A DNA stretch of 64,000 nucleotides from Desulfuromonas sp. KJ2020 (GCF_024197615.1 NZ_JAKUKE010000003.1:341192-405191), one strand, 5' to 3'. Shown: positions 43,633 through 52,337, numbered from the stretch's first letter. Notes: generated by a model from the sequence alone, not told the origin. Made by a program: numbers and translations.

Positions 43633-44204
43633 CGTGCCACCTCCGAGGTGAAGTAGGTGGAGAGGCGTATCTGCATCCTGACGCTTTCCTGCTGTTTTTC
43701 ACTGCTGCCGCTCAGAGAGAGCTCCTGAATGACAATCAGGCGAGGGGAGTGCTCCAGGGAATGAATGAATTTTTTGAGCTGTCGGTAACTTCCCGAAACC
43801 GTAAAAGAAAGAGAATAGACCAGTAACCTTTCTTCGGGTTTTTCCTCGGGATCGTAGGTGATTTGGTCAATTTCCAGGCCGGCGCGGTTGGCGAGTACGG
43901 ATATGTCGCCGATCAATTCGCTGAATGATTCCTTGTTTGGGATCGCCTCGCGGAAGGATTGCAGATCCTGTCTGCCGCGGGCCAGGATATTTTCTGGAGT
44001 GGCCGCGTTTGCCCCTTGCTGGCGGACAAGCCTGGCCTCTGCCTGATTTCTCACCAGTTGTTCTTCCAGGCGTATTACCTTCGGGACAATGACCTGAGTT
44101 GCCGTCACGAAAAGGGCGATATTGGCCAAGAGCAGGCCCACCAAAAGGCTCGGCCACAATTTATTCTGCTTCCAGGCGGTCAGAATCAGGTGCTCTCTGC
44201 TCAT
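43629..44204 (-). CDS. PilO-like component of the second assembly system
   Basis: A 191-residue protein with one transmembrane helix (about 18-38), a coiled coil (about 40-85) and a ferredoxin-like periplasmic domain. Strand YSLSFTVSGSYRQLKKFIHSLEHSPRL is typical of PilO/GspM. Overlaps the GspC-like gene by 4 bp. Confidence 0.85.
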   Translation of the reverse strand: MSREHLILTAWKQNKLWPSLLVGLLLANIALFVTATQVIVPKVIRLEEQLVRNQAEARLVRQQGANAATPENILARGRQDLQSFREAIPNKESFSELIGDISVLANRAGLEIDQITYDPEEKPEERLLVYSLSFTVSGSYRQLKKFIHSLEHSPRLIVIQELSLSGSSEKQQESVRMQIRLSTYFTSEVAR

Positions 44205-44205
44205 A

Positions 44206-44766
44206 TCAGAAGGCCCCCTTGAGTTCGAGGGAAAAATTCAAAGCCTCGTGGGTGCGTCCGCCTGCATCCTTGATTTCCACCCGGCTCTGAGCGAAGAGGT
44301 AGACGTCGGTAAAATGGGGCGAGGCGACGACGCGATCGAGAAAATCCTGCAGAGCCGTCACGTTTTTAGCCACGCCGCTGATTTTGAGAGAACCATCCTT
44401 GAATTGAGGCTGAATCGAGCGGATGCGGGTGCTGTCCGTGATGACTTCTTCCAGGTGCCCCAGCAGGGCGGTCCACCGGAAACTATCCTGCCTCAGCATG
44501 GCGTTGGCCCAGGCGATTTCCTGTCGCATAGCCACCAACTCGCTCGTGGTCTGTTTGGCGTTTTTGTCCTTTTTCAGATACCCCAGGGTTTCACGAACTT
44601 CGGTCAGGTGCGTTTCGGCCTGGCTCTGTCTTGCCAGTAGCGAAAAGAGAGCGCGCCCATTGAGAATGAGCAGCAGTAGAAAGAGAACCGTGAGTACGGT
44701 GTAAAGCGCATTAAGGCCTCGACGATTGATATAGGAATGGCTGGCGAGATTGATTTGTGGTTTCAT
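44206..44766 (-). CDS. PilN-like component of the second assembly system
   Basis: About 186 residues from ATG 44766, with AGG six bases upstream; GTG 44778 is an alternative. The N-terminal tail (KPQINLASHSYINRRG) matches the PilN PilM-binding type, though less strictly than PilN of the main operon. One transmembrane helix, a coiled coil and a periplasmic domain follow. It completes a PilM/N/O platform separate from that at 1.4-3.7 kb. Confidence 0.82.
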   Translation of the reverse strand: MKPQINLASHSYINRRGLNALYTVLTVLFLLLLILNGRALFSLLARQSQAETHLTEVRETLGYLKKDKNAKQTTSELVAMRQEIAWANAMLRQDSFRWTALLGHLEEVITDSTRIRSIQPQFKDGSLKISGVAKNVTALQDFLDRVVASPHFTDVYLFAQSRVEIKDAGGRTHEALNFSLELKGAF

Positions 44767-44774
44767 CAAAAGCC

Positions 44775-45680
44775 TCACATCATGCGTTCGGCAGCGCCGA
44801 TGGCGGCAGCCAGATCCTGGGGATGGGTGAGGGCCGAGATGGAACCCATGCGATCGACATGGGGGTCGAGAAGTATCGGCTCCCGGCCAAAGGCCGAGCG
44901 GATAGCGTCGGACAACTCGTCCCTGTTCGGCCAGTTGGTGTGCAGATAGACAGCAGCCCGGCTGGCCTTGGGAAAATCTTTGGCACAGCCGACCAAGGTT
45001 CTGAGCAGTTCCTGGAAGAGGGTTTCGGTGGAAGGTTCGACGTCACGGCTACGGTGGAAACCGAGATGGTGTCCCTGGAAAAACTGCAGGCTCAAGGAAT
45101 TTCCTTCAGTGGCTACAAGAAAAAAATCTTCACCCAGATCGATGCGTGGCCGGTAATAGTTGTAGAGGTTCAGGGTATGAAAGTCGATATGGGCCGAGTT
45201 GAAGCCGGTCTGTGACAGGACTTCTTCGTACTGATTCAGGACGTTTTTGGCCGCAAAGGCCACGGCCAACCGGTGGCGCCCGCCTTCAGTTTTTCCGACC
45301 AGTTGGTAGTCAAGCTGAATTTCCTTGGGATCCACGGGAAACTGGGCTTTAAGCTGCCAGCGCAGAATGTCACGACCTTCTTCATGGGAGGCAAAGACCG
45401 TATCTGTGTCTGTCAGCAGCAGCCTTCCCGATCCTTCAGGCAGAGACAGGGCAATGCGGTCTTCCTGCCCGGCCAGTGGTCCCAGAATCTGTCTGATCTT
45501 ATTCTGAAAGGCCCTGGGATCGAGGATGTTGGGATCACGCAGGGACGGCTTCAGAATGTCCGCCGGCAAGGGGGAGGTGGCCGATCCCGTCAGCAGGGAA
45601 CCCTTGGCCTGGCGACGCAGGGCGACGGCGGCGATTTGGCCGGCATGCAGATCCAGTCCGAGATAGGTGCGTCGAATCAC
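44775..45680 (-). CDS. PilM-like ATPase of the second assembly system
   Basis: A 301-residue actin-like protein. It opens RTYLGLDLHAGQIAAVALR, the phosphate-1 region, and contains ALSLPEGSGRLLLTDTDTV and a C-terminal AAAIGAAERM. It is shorter and more divergent than PilM of the first operon. It presumably couples the cytosolic ATPase to the PilN-like protein. Overlaps the ATPase gene by 4 bp. Confidence 0.8.
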   Translation of the reverse strand: MIRRTYLGLDLHAGQIAAVALRRQAKGSLLTGSATSPLPADILKPSLRDPNILDPRAFQNKIRQILGPLAGQEDRIALSLPEGSGRLLLTDTDTVFASHEEGRDILRWQLKAQFPVDPKEIQLDYQLVGKTEGGRHRLAVAFAAKNVLNQYEEVLSQTGFNSAHIDFHTLNLYNYYRPRIDLGEDFFLVATEGNSLSLQFFQGHHLGFHRSRDVEPSTETLFQELLRTLVGCAKDFPKASRAAVYLHTNWPNRDELSDAIRSAFGREPILLDPHVDRMGSISALTHPQDLAAAIGAAERMM

Positions 45681-47410
45681 GATGGCTCCACCTGTTCGAT
45701 AAAGGTTACCCGGTTGATTTCCGCCAGACTCGTCAAACCGGCAAAGACTTTTTCCAGTGCCGCTTCCCGCAGGAAGATGGTGCCGGACTCTCTGGCGGCC
45801 TTTTTCAGCTGGGTGACCGGGGCTTTCTGGACGATCAGTTCCCGCAGTTCGTCGTTGAGATCGAGCAGTTCGACAATGGCGCTGCGCCCCTTGTAGCCCA
45901 TGCCGTGACAGTCCTCGCAGCCGGCTCCTTCGTAGAAGGTGAAATCGCCGTACTGCTCAAAACTCAGGCCCGACTCCTCAAGGGTTTGCCGGTCGTAGCG
46001 TACGGGTTTTTTGCACTTGAGGCAGATGCGCCGCACCAGACGCTGGGCGGCGACGCAGTTGAGACAGGAGACGAAGTTGTAGGGGTCGATACCCATGTGC
46101 AGGAAACGGCCGAGGACGTCGAAGACGTTATTGGCATGCACGGTGGTGAAGACCAGATGTCCGGTCAGCGCGGACTGTACGGCAATCTGGGCGGTCTCCG
46201 GGTCGCGGATTTCACCGACCATGATCTTGTCGGGGTCGTGGCGGAGGATGGAGCGCAGGCCGCGGGCAAAGGTCAGCCCTTTCTTTTCGTTGACGGGAAT
46301 CTGCACCACACCGGAGACCTGGTATTCCACCGGGTCCTCGATGGTGATGATCTTCTCCTGATCGTTGTTGATTTCGGAAAGGGCGGCATAGAGGGTGGTC
46401 GTTTTGCCGCTCCCCGTCGGGCCGGTGACCAGCACCATGCCGTAGGGCTCGCGGATCATGCGGCGCAGACGTTCGATCTCCCGCGGACTGATGCCCAGGG
46501 CCTCCAGGGTCAGCCCCTTGAGGTCGGAGGCGATGGCCTCTTTGTCGAGAATACGGATGACGGCGTCCTCGCCGAAGCTGCTGGGCATGATGGAGACACG
46601 GAAGTCAATGGACTTGCCGCCCAGACGCACCTTGAAACGGCCGTCCTGGGGGATTCGGCGCTCAGAAATGTCGAGTTCACTCATGACCTTGATACGAGAG
46701 ATGATCGGGCTCTGGAAACGGCCGTCGAGAGGCTCGGTGGCGCGGTAAAGAACCCCGTCGACCCGGTATTTGATGATCACCCCTTCGTGGCTGGCCTCGA
46801 TGTGAATGTCACTGGCCCGCTTGCTCAGGGCATCGTAGAGGGTCGAGTCAATCAGGCGGATGATGGGGCTGGTGTCCGCCGTCAGTTTCTCGATGGAGAG
46901 CACCTCCTCCCCCTTGTCCGTCTCCTTCACCAGTTGCAGCTTGAAGTCTTCCGACACCTCCTTGAGGACATGCTTGGAACCCCCGTCCGTGCGCTCGAGA
47001 AAGGTGTGGATTTTTTCGGCCGGCGCTACCTGCAGGATGAGCGGACGCCCGAGAATAACCTCGAGATTGTCCAGCGCCGCCACGTCCGTGGGATCTCCCA
47101 CGGCCACCACCAGGGCATCTCCCTGCTGCCGTACCGGCAGAAAGTTGAAGCGGGCCGGCAGGCCGGCAGGAATGGCGGCATAGAGCTGGGCATCCAGACT
47201 GAACTGGTCGGGATCGATATATTCCATGCGGAACTGGCGGGCCAGGGCCTGAGCGAGAACGTCCTCCTTGAGCATCCCTTTGGCGATGGCCGTTTCACCG
47301 AAACGCCGGTTACTGTCGCCCTTTTCTTCGAGGATCAGATTGACCTCAGATGGATTGAGGTTTCCCATCTCCACCAGGATTTCACCGATCTTTTTACGCT
47401 CAAAATTCAT
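45677..47410 (-). CDS. gspE: GspE/PilB-family assembly ATPase
   Basis: About 577 residues from ATG 47410, with GGGAG upstream. The N-terminal MshEN domain (about 1-150) can bind c-di-GMP in related ATPases. The ATPase core has Walker A GPTGSGKTTTLYAAL, an Asp box and Walker B (VGEIRDPETAQIAVQ). A tetracysteine zinc site lies near the C-terminus (CLKC and CEDC). It powers pseudopilus extension. Presence of MshEN hints at second-messenger control, matching a possible c-di-GMP-type RNA element upstream of the divergent protease. Confidence 0.95.
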   Translation of the reverse strand: MNFERKKIGEILVEMGNLNPSEVNLILEEKGDSNRRFGETAIAKGMLKEDVLAQALARQFRMEYIDPDQFSLDAQLYAAIPAGLPARFNFLPVRQQGDALVVAVGDPTDVAALDNLEVILGRPLILQVAPAEKIHTFLERTDGGSKHVLKEVSEDFKLQLVKETDKGEEVLSIEKLTADTSPIIRLIDSTLYDALSKRASDIHIEASHEGVIIKYRVDGVLYRATEPLDGRFQSPIISRIKVMSELDISERRIPQDGRFKVRLGGKSIDFRVSIMPSSFGEDAVIRILDKEAIASDLKGLTLEALGISPREIERLRRMIREPYGMVLVTGPTGSGKTTTLYAALSEINNDQEKIITIEDPVEYQVSGVVQIPVNEKKGLTFARGLRSILRHDPDKIMVGEIRDPETAQIAVQSALTGHLVFTTVHANNVFDVLGRFLHMGIDPYNFVSCLNCVAAQRLVRRICLKCKKPVRYDRQTLEESGLSFEQYGDFTFYEGAGCEDCHGMGYKGRSAIVELLDLNDELRELIVQKAPVTQLKKAARESGTIFLREAALEKVFAGLTSLAEINRVTFIEQVEPS

Positions 47411-47429
47411 CAACGAACTCCCGGTATCG

Positions 47430-48638
47430 TCATCCGGCCGTGCCGGCGAGCTGGAAAATGGGCAGGTACATAGCGACGACGATGGCGCCGATCAGCAGGC
47501 CCATGGTCATCATCATCGCCGGTTCGATGAGGGTGGTCAGGCGATCGAGTCTTTTTTCCACCTCGGCCTCGTAATACATGGCGACATCCTCCAGCATGGA
47601 AGAAAGAGAACCGCCTGTTTCGCCCACGCCGATCATGCGCAGGGCCAGTTTGGGAAAGAAGCCGGTCTCTTCCAGCGCTTCCGACAGCGAGGCGCCCTCC
47701 TGTACCCGGCGGACGGCCAGGCTCAGCCGCTCTTCCAGCAGACGGTTGTTCAGAGTGCCACGGGACATCTGCATCGCCTGCACCACCGGGATGCCGCTGG
47801 CCAGGGTGGTGCCGAGCGTACGACAGAAACTGAGCAGGGCATAGTCTTTAAAAAGCTGACCAAAAAAAGGGAGAACAAGTTTAAGTCTGTCGCGCAGCCA
47901 ATGTCCCTTTTCGGTGCGCAGAAATCCCCGGGCCACGAACGCCAGTAGGATCAAAAGCGGCAACACCAGGGGAGCTGCCTTTCCCATACCCTGAGAGACG
48001 GTGATCAGCAAACGGGTCATCAGGGGTAGTTGTACCTGGGCATCGGCATAGACCTGGGTAAAACGAGGGATGACAAACAGCATCAGAAAAAGGACCACGG
48101 CAATAACCGCCGCCGAGAGCAGGATCGGGTAAAAAGATGCATTGCGAACCTTGCTTTTGATGGCCTCCACCCGTTTCTGGTAGGCGATGAAGCGCTCGAT
48201 GGCCACGGGGAGTTCACCCGTGCGTTCCCCCGCCCGGATAGAGGCGATATAAAGGGAAGGAAAGAAGTTGGGATACCTGTTGAAGGCCTCGCTGATGGAG
48301 CTGCCCCCTTTGACGTCGTTGCGGATTTCCCGCAGGATTTCCAGCAGTCGCCCGGACTCCATCCGTTCCATGATGGTGTCCAATACCTGCAGGATGGGCA
48401 GCCCGGCCCGCAGCAGAACGAGGAATTCCTGATTGAAAGAGAGAAAGCGGCTGCTGCTCAGACGCCCTTGCTGACTGCTGAGGGCCCCAGAGAGGGGCAG
48501 ACTGCGTCTTTGAATGCGAAAGACATGGAAGCCCTGATCCTCCAGGCTCTCCTTCAGGATTCCTTTGCTGGTGGCATCCAGGTCTTTTTCCAGGATTCGC
48601 CCATCAGCGGTCCCTATTTTGCATCGAAAAGTGCCCAT
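47430..48638 (-). CDS. gspF: GspF/PilC-family inner-membrane platform protein
   Basis: 402 residues from ATG 48638, the first codon giving the normal N-terminus (MGTFRCKIGTADGRI); the frame runs open further upstream without similarity. Two GspF repeats, each followed by transmembrane helices, are seen (FNQEFLVLLRAGLPILQVLD and FCRTLGTTLASGIPVVQAMQ). It is the rotating platform on which the ATPase acts. First gene of the nine-gene minus-strand cluster. Confidence 0.94.
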   Translation of the reverse strand: MGTFRCKIGTADGRILEKDLDATSKGILKESLEDQGFHVFRIQRRSLPLSGALSSQQGRLSSSRFLSFNQEFLVLLRAGLPILQVLDTIMERMESGRLLEILREIRNDVKGGSSISEAFNRYPNFFPSLYIASIRAGERTGELPVAIERFIAYQKRVEAIKSKVRNASFYPILLSAAVIAVVLFLMLFVIPRFTQVYADAQVQLPLMTRLLITVSQGMGKAAPLVLPLLILLAFVARGFLRTEKGHWLRDRLKLVLPFFGQLFKDYALLSFCRTLGTTLASGIPVVQAMQMSRGTLNNRLLEERLSLAVRRVQEGASLSEALEETGFFPKLALRMIGVGETGGSLSSMLEDVAMYYEAEVEKRLDRLTTLIEPAMMMTMGLLIGAIVVAMYLPIFQLAGTAG

Positions 48639-48830
48639 GATGTCACCAATACAGCTTACATTAAAATAGGGGCATGCCCCTGAAATAATAACGCTGATAG
48701 CCTCGGTTGCAAGAGATACACCAAGGGCAATCTGCTCTCCTGGCGGGTTTGTCAGGCACAGTTGCCTGGCCGATCGACCACATGCGCAGGCAAGGGGGTT
48801 TACCCTAGATCGAAATAGGGGGATTCGCGA
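48639..48830 (-). promoter_or_regulatory. Structured leader region of the secretion operon
   Basis: Upstream of gspF three good inverted repeats occur: the 14-bp palindrome AGGGGCATGCCCCT (48668-48681), CAGGCA-CAGT-TGCCTG (48753-48768) and CCCTA-N8-TAGGG (48803-48820). They may be operators or folds of a long 5' leader. No known riboswitch core was recognised on the minus strand. The rest of the gap up to 49028 holds no convincing gene. Confidence 0.4.
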
Positions 48831-49028
48831 ACTCTTTACGGCAGGGTCTATTTTAACAGATCTTTGTTGAGATTTTTGGGATGTTTTTTCTAATGGCGGT
48901 CGGGGATTGTCTGCCGTTTGGCTGGAAGGCCATAGGGGGAAGGCCCCAGCGGGTGAGAACATATTGAGGTTGCTCGGACTTTTTCAGAAGATGAAGAAGG
49001 TCACTTGGATGAACCAATGACTGGTCAA

Positions 49029-49097
49029 TTGCCCGAACCGCTGGAAATAAACCGGTTAAATCGCAAAGCGAAGGTACGGTATCGCCTGGTCGGGTGA
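49029..49097 (+). ncRNA. Structured leader resembling a GEMM (c-di-GMP-I type) riboswitch, tentative
   Basis: TTGCCCGA (49029-49036) can pair with TCGGGTGA (49090-49097) to close a 69-nt domain. Inside, AACCG (49036-49040) and CGGTT (49051-49057 region) form a second stem around a GGAAAT loop. The next segment holds CGCAAAGCG (49062-49070). The order AACC-stem-GG-CGCAAAGC-stem-CGGGT resembles the GEMM consensus. The C after AAAG is followed by G rather than the usual C, and the last helix differs. It ends 70 bp before the protease start. The class is uncertain. Confidence 0.35.
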
Positions 49098-49167
49098 TTT
49101 TGGGGGCTGTTCTTGGAGAGCACCGTGCAGTAGAATGAAAAGGCATCCGTAAAAAGCGAGGCCACAG

Positions 49168-51051
49168 ATGATGACTTTAAAAAAATACAGTACGCCGGCG
49201 TTGCTGATTCTTTTTTTCATGGCGAGCCTCATGACCTACGGCACCGCCTTTGGCGCAGTTCTGGATCAAAGGCTTCAGAATGCCTTGCCGTCCGCTGCCG
49301 CCGACGAGTTCGTCCCGGTCATTATCCAGTTCGCAGCACCGCCGGAGGTAGAGTCCTTCGCCGTGCGCGGGCTGAGACGAGGTCAAGAGCGGGCCGCCGC
49401 CCGCGCCAAACTCATCCGTCATCTCAGGAACCACGCCGAGGGCAGCCAGCAGAACGTCATCCGTTATCTTCGTCAGCAGGGGGTGACGGGGGAGCGTCCC
49501 TTGTGGCTTATCAACGCGCTGGCCGTGAAACTGACCGCTGCCCAGGTTGAAGACATCGCCAGCCTGCCCGAAGTGGAATCCATCCGTTATGATGAAGTCA
49601 TTCGCCTGAGCCAGCCGGCACCCACGGTAGCGCCCTTGGCCCTTTCGTCGTACAACCTCGATGCCGTTAACGCCCCGGAGCTTTGGGCGCTTGGCTATGA
49701 GGGGGCGGGGGTGGTCGTCGGCGTCATGGACAGTGGTGTCGATGTGACGCATCCAGCCTTGGCAACCAAGTGGCGGGGGGGCAGCAACAGCTGGTTTGAT
49801 CCGTACAAAAACACAACCATTCCGTATGATCCTGTGTATCCGACGGACACCGAGGGTTCAGGTCACGGAACGGCTGTTACTGGGGTAATACTTGGAGAAG
49901 ATGGTAGCGGAGCGTCGTTCGGGGTCGCGCCCGACGCCAAATGGATAGCCGCCAAAATTTTTGATGACGAGGGGAATGCGGATAACTCCAGAATTCACCA
50001 AGCTTTTCAATGGATGCTTGACCCTGACAGCAACCCTGCTACGGATGATATGCCGCACATTGTGAACAACTCCTGGGGTTTTGATGGAGAGATAAATCAG
50101 TGTATCGATGAATTTCGCTTAGACGTCCAGCGGCTTAAAACTGCGGGTGTTGCCGTGGTCTTTGCCGCAGGCAATACGATGCTAGCAGGTGATATCAGCC
50201 CGGCAAATTACCCGGAGTCGGTGGCCGTGGGCAGCCTTGGCCCAAGCAGCGAAGTTTCTTTTTTTAGCGCGACTGGGCCTTCGACTTGTGATGGGGGTGT
50301 CTACCCGACATTCGTGGCGCCCGGAGAGGATATTTTTACTTCATATCTTCATCCCACGAATCCCTCAGCTCTCTATGCACTCTACTCCGGCACCTCTTTC
50401 TCGGCCCCTCACGTGACAGGTGTCATGGCTTTGCTGCTCAATGCTTTTCCTCATGCCTCGCCGTCCGAGCTCGAAACCGTTCTGAAAACTTCTGCTCTGG
50501 ATCTGGGTGACTTGGGAGCTGATAATTTCTACGGCTACGGTTTGGTCAACGCCCTCGCCGCCTACGAGCAGCTCAACATTCCCCCCGTCGCCGCCCAACT
50601 GCGAGCCCCGGCGAATGGCGTCGTTCTTGCCGGTTCGTCGGTGCTGTTCGAGTGGGCAAGGGGGACGGATGCCAATGGCGATCCTTTGACGGAAACCCTT
50701 GTTTATGCTCAAAATGCTGATTTTTTACCGAGTACCTCCATTGACACCACCACGGCGGAATCCACGGTTATTTTGCTCGGTGCCGGACTTTTACTGGGCG
50801 CGGGCCTGAGGCCAAAGGGGCGCTATAACCCGATATCGGTGCTGCTGTGTCTGGTGTCGGCTGGTTTGTTGCTGATTTCCTGTGGTGGTGGGGGCGGTGG
50901 CAGTTCGGGAAGCGTCACGCCGACACCTGTTGAGATCGTGAAATATCAGGTTGACGGTCTGGCGCCGGGAACGTATTTCTGGAAAGTCGTCACCGAGGAC
51001 AGCCATGGTGCCGTCAGCGAAAGTGATGTCTGGACTTTTACTCTGCAGTGA
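49168..51051 (+). CDS. Subtilisin-like S8 serine protease with internal hydrophobic/lipobox-like insert
   Basis: A 627-residue exported protease. Signal peptide about 1-30; inhibitor-I9-like propeptide about 33-145. The catalytic triad is Asp in GVMDSGVDVTHP, His in GSGHGTAVTG and Ser in SGTSFSAPHVTG, with NNSWGF nearby. From about 470 a fibronectin-like domain begins (ANGVVLAGSSVLFEWARGTD). It is interrupted at about 532-580 by two hydrophobic stretches and LLISCGGGGGGSSG (Cys572), then resumes with APGTYFWKVVTEDSHG. GAGG precedes ATG 49168. It is divergent from the secretion operon and next to a pseudopilin, so it may be a substrate or maturation protease of that system. Confidence 0.9.
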   Translation: MMTLKKYSTPALLILFFMASLMTYGTAFGAVLDQRLQNALPSAAADEFVPVIIQFAAPPEVESFAVRGLRRGQERAAARAKLIRHLRNHAEGSQQNVIRYLRQQGVTGERPLWLINALAVKLTAAQVEDIASLPEVESIRYDEVIRLSQPAPTVAPLALSSYNLDAVNAPELWALGYEGAGVVVGVMDSGVDVTHPALATKWRGGSNSWFDPYKNTTIPYDPVYPTDTEGSGHGTAVTGVILGEDGSGASFGVAPDAKWIAAKIFDDEGNADNSRIHQAFQWMLDPDSNPATDDMPHIVNNSWGFDGEINQCIDEFRLDVQRLKTAGVAVVFAAGNTMLAGDISPANYPESVAVGSLGPSSEVSFFSATGPSTCDGGVYPTFVAPGEDIFTSYLHPTNPSALYALYSGTSFSAPHVTGVMALLLNAFPHASPSELETVLKTSALDLGDLGADNFYGYGLVNALAAYEQLNIPPVAAQLRAPANGVVLAGSSVLFEWARGTDANGDPLTETLVYAQNADFLPSTSIDTTTAESTVILLGAGLLLGAGLRPKGRYNPISVLLCLVSAGLLLISCGGGGGGSSGSVTPTPVEIVKYQVDGLAPGTYFWKVVTEDSHGAVSESDVWTFTLQ

Positions 51052-51069
51052 TGACCCGGTGAGCGAACA

Positions 51070-51618
51070 ATGACCATTTTGCAGCCTCTGAAAAACCAGC
51101 GCGGTCTGACGCTGATGATGGTTCTCGTCATGGTGACGGTGGTGGGATTGACCGCCGGTCTGGCAGGTTCAAGCTGGAAGACGGTTGTGCAGCAGGCACG
51201 AGAAAAGGAGCTTTTGTGGCGGGGGGAGCAGTACCGCAAGGCGATTGGCAGTTACTATCTTTTCTCCAGCGGAGCAGGTCAGAGGCCGCAGGCGAGAAGT
51301 TATCCCAATACGCTGGATGATCTGCTTAAAGACCCGCGCAGCCTTGAAACCCGGCGCCATATCAGGCGGCTCTATCCGGATCCGATGACGGGTGGGGAAT
51401 GGGTGCTGATCAGAGATCCGGGGGGGCGCATCATGGGGGTGCGCAGTTCCAGTAGCTTGAAGCCCTTCCAGCAGGACAACTTTTCAGAAGAGAACAATAG
51501 CTTCAAAGGTAAGGCAACATACAGGGACTGGGAATTCGTCTACAGAACTCCGAGTTCGCCCGGCGTGCAGAAGGGACAGCCGATGTCCGCCTCCGGCAAC
51601 GTGCCCAAAGAAGATTAA
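51070..51618 (+). CDS. Third pseudopilin, lacking Glu+5
   Basis: A 182-residue prepilin-like protein. The leader ends in RG before LTLMMVLVM, so the +5 residue is Met, not Glu, as in tip-type (GspK-like) minor pseudopilins. The globular part has YPNTLDDLLKDPR and LYPDPMTGGEW, close to GspG. The segment GVRSSSSLKPF....YRDWEF echoes the tails of the two pseudopilins at 39.6-40.5 kb. It follows the protease by 18 bp and is closed by a terminator. It probably belongs to the second secretion system. Confidence 0.85.
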   Translation: MTILQPLKNQRGLTLMMVLVMVTVVGLTAGLAGSSWKTVVQQAREKELLWRGEQYRKAIGSYYLFSSGAGQRPQARSYPNTLDDLLKDPRSLETRRHIRRLYPDPMTGGEWVLIRDPGGRIMGVRSSSSLKPFQQDNFSEENNSFKGKATYRDWEFVYRTPSSPGVQKGQPMSASGNVPKED

Positions 51619-51636
51619 TTTAAAGTGTCAGCGCAC

Positions 51637-51671
51637 ACAAAAAAACGGCCTCTTATGGGGCCGTTTTTTTG
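51637..51671. terminator. Bidirectional terminator between the pseudopilin and AMMECR1 genes
   Basis: ACGGCC and GGCCGT form the stem, flanked by an A run on the left and a T run on the right. It can serve the plus-strand pseudopilin and the minus-strand gene ending at 51680. Confidence 0.85.
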
Positions 51672-51679
51672 TGAACCGT

Positions 51680-52231
51680 TTAAGCTTCACCGAAAACCTG
51701 GGCGCTGAAGACGTAAATTTCGGTGTCTTCGGCTGTGGCCGCTTCTGGTGGCAGGCCGGCCTTGATGCAGGTCTGCTTGAGGAAAGTATCGCGGTCCCAG
51801 CCATGCTCGGTTGCCACCTGAGGGAGCAAGACCCCCCGATAGTAGCCTTTTTCCAGGTAGATGCCGTGTTTGCCGACTTCGATTTCCGAAATATTCTCGA
51901 TTTTTTTCAAGGGAGAGAGAACCGAGATTTCCAGGGAGAAATCGTCAAGATCCTCTTCTTTCATGGGATAGAAACGGGGATCGCGGGTCGCCGAAGAGAT
52001 GGCGATTTCGACAACTTCCTTGAAAAGGGGCAGTTCGGATTGAAAGTTGCCGATACAGCCTCTTAGCTGGCCCTTCTGCTTGATGGTGACAAAACAGCCG
52101 TTGCGCCGATTGAGAATCTTTTCCTCGCGAGGTTCGACGTAGGTCTCGCCGGTGCGGACATAGGTTTCAATCGCCTTGCGGGCGATGGCAAGCAAGGTCT
52201 CTTTCTCTTTGGCATTGAGTTCTTTTTCCAC
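51680..52231 (-). CDS. AMMECR1-domain protein (AmmeMemoRadiSam system protein A family)
   Basis: About 183 residues from GTG 52231, with GGGAGG four bases upstream; a TTG at 52246 is less likely. The AMMECR1 core is complete, with the invariant LRGCIGNF near residue 60 and SATRDPRF. In many bacteria this protein is encoded with a Memo-like dioxygenase and a radical-SAM protein. Neither is adjacent here. Biochemical role unknown. Confidence 0.88.
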   Translation of the reverse strand: MEKELNAKEKETLLAIARKAIETYVRTGETYVEPREEKILNRRNGCFVTIKQKGQLRGCIGNFQSELPLFKEVVEIAISSATRDPRFYPMKEEDLDDFSLEISVLSPLKKIENISEIEVGKHGIYLEKGYYRGVLLPQVATEHGWDRDTFLKQTCIKAGLPPEAATAEDTEIYVFSAQVFGEA

Positions 52232-52337
52232 ATAACCTCCCGACAAACCGAGTCATCGTTTTGGGCGTCAAAGTCGCGCCAATATAGTCGCAACCTGCCC
52301 TTTTTTCAAGTCCAAAGCCATGGCCGCACGATGCGGT

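Noticed and set aside
45905-47473. Plus-strand open frame (522 codons) opposite the GspE gene
   Set aside because: Antisense shadow of a highly conserved ATPase; no ribosome site and no recognisable domain.
48853-49146. 97-codon minus-strand frame in the secretion/protease gap
   Set aside because: No ribosome site, irregular composition, and it covers the structured leader of the protease. Considered random.
50760-50930. Frameshift or gene fusion in the protease
   Set aside because: The frame stays open and the fibronectin-like domain resumes in the same frame after the insert, so a frameshift is not needed; kept as a finding instead.
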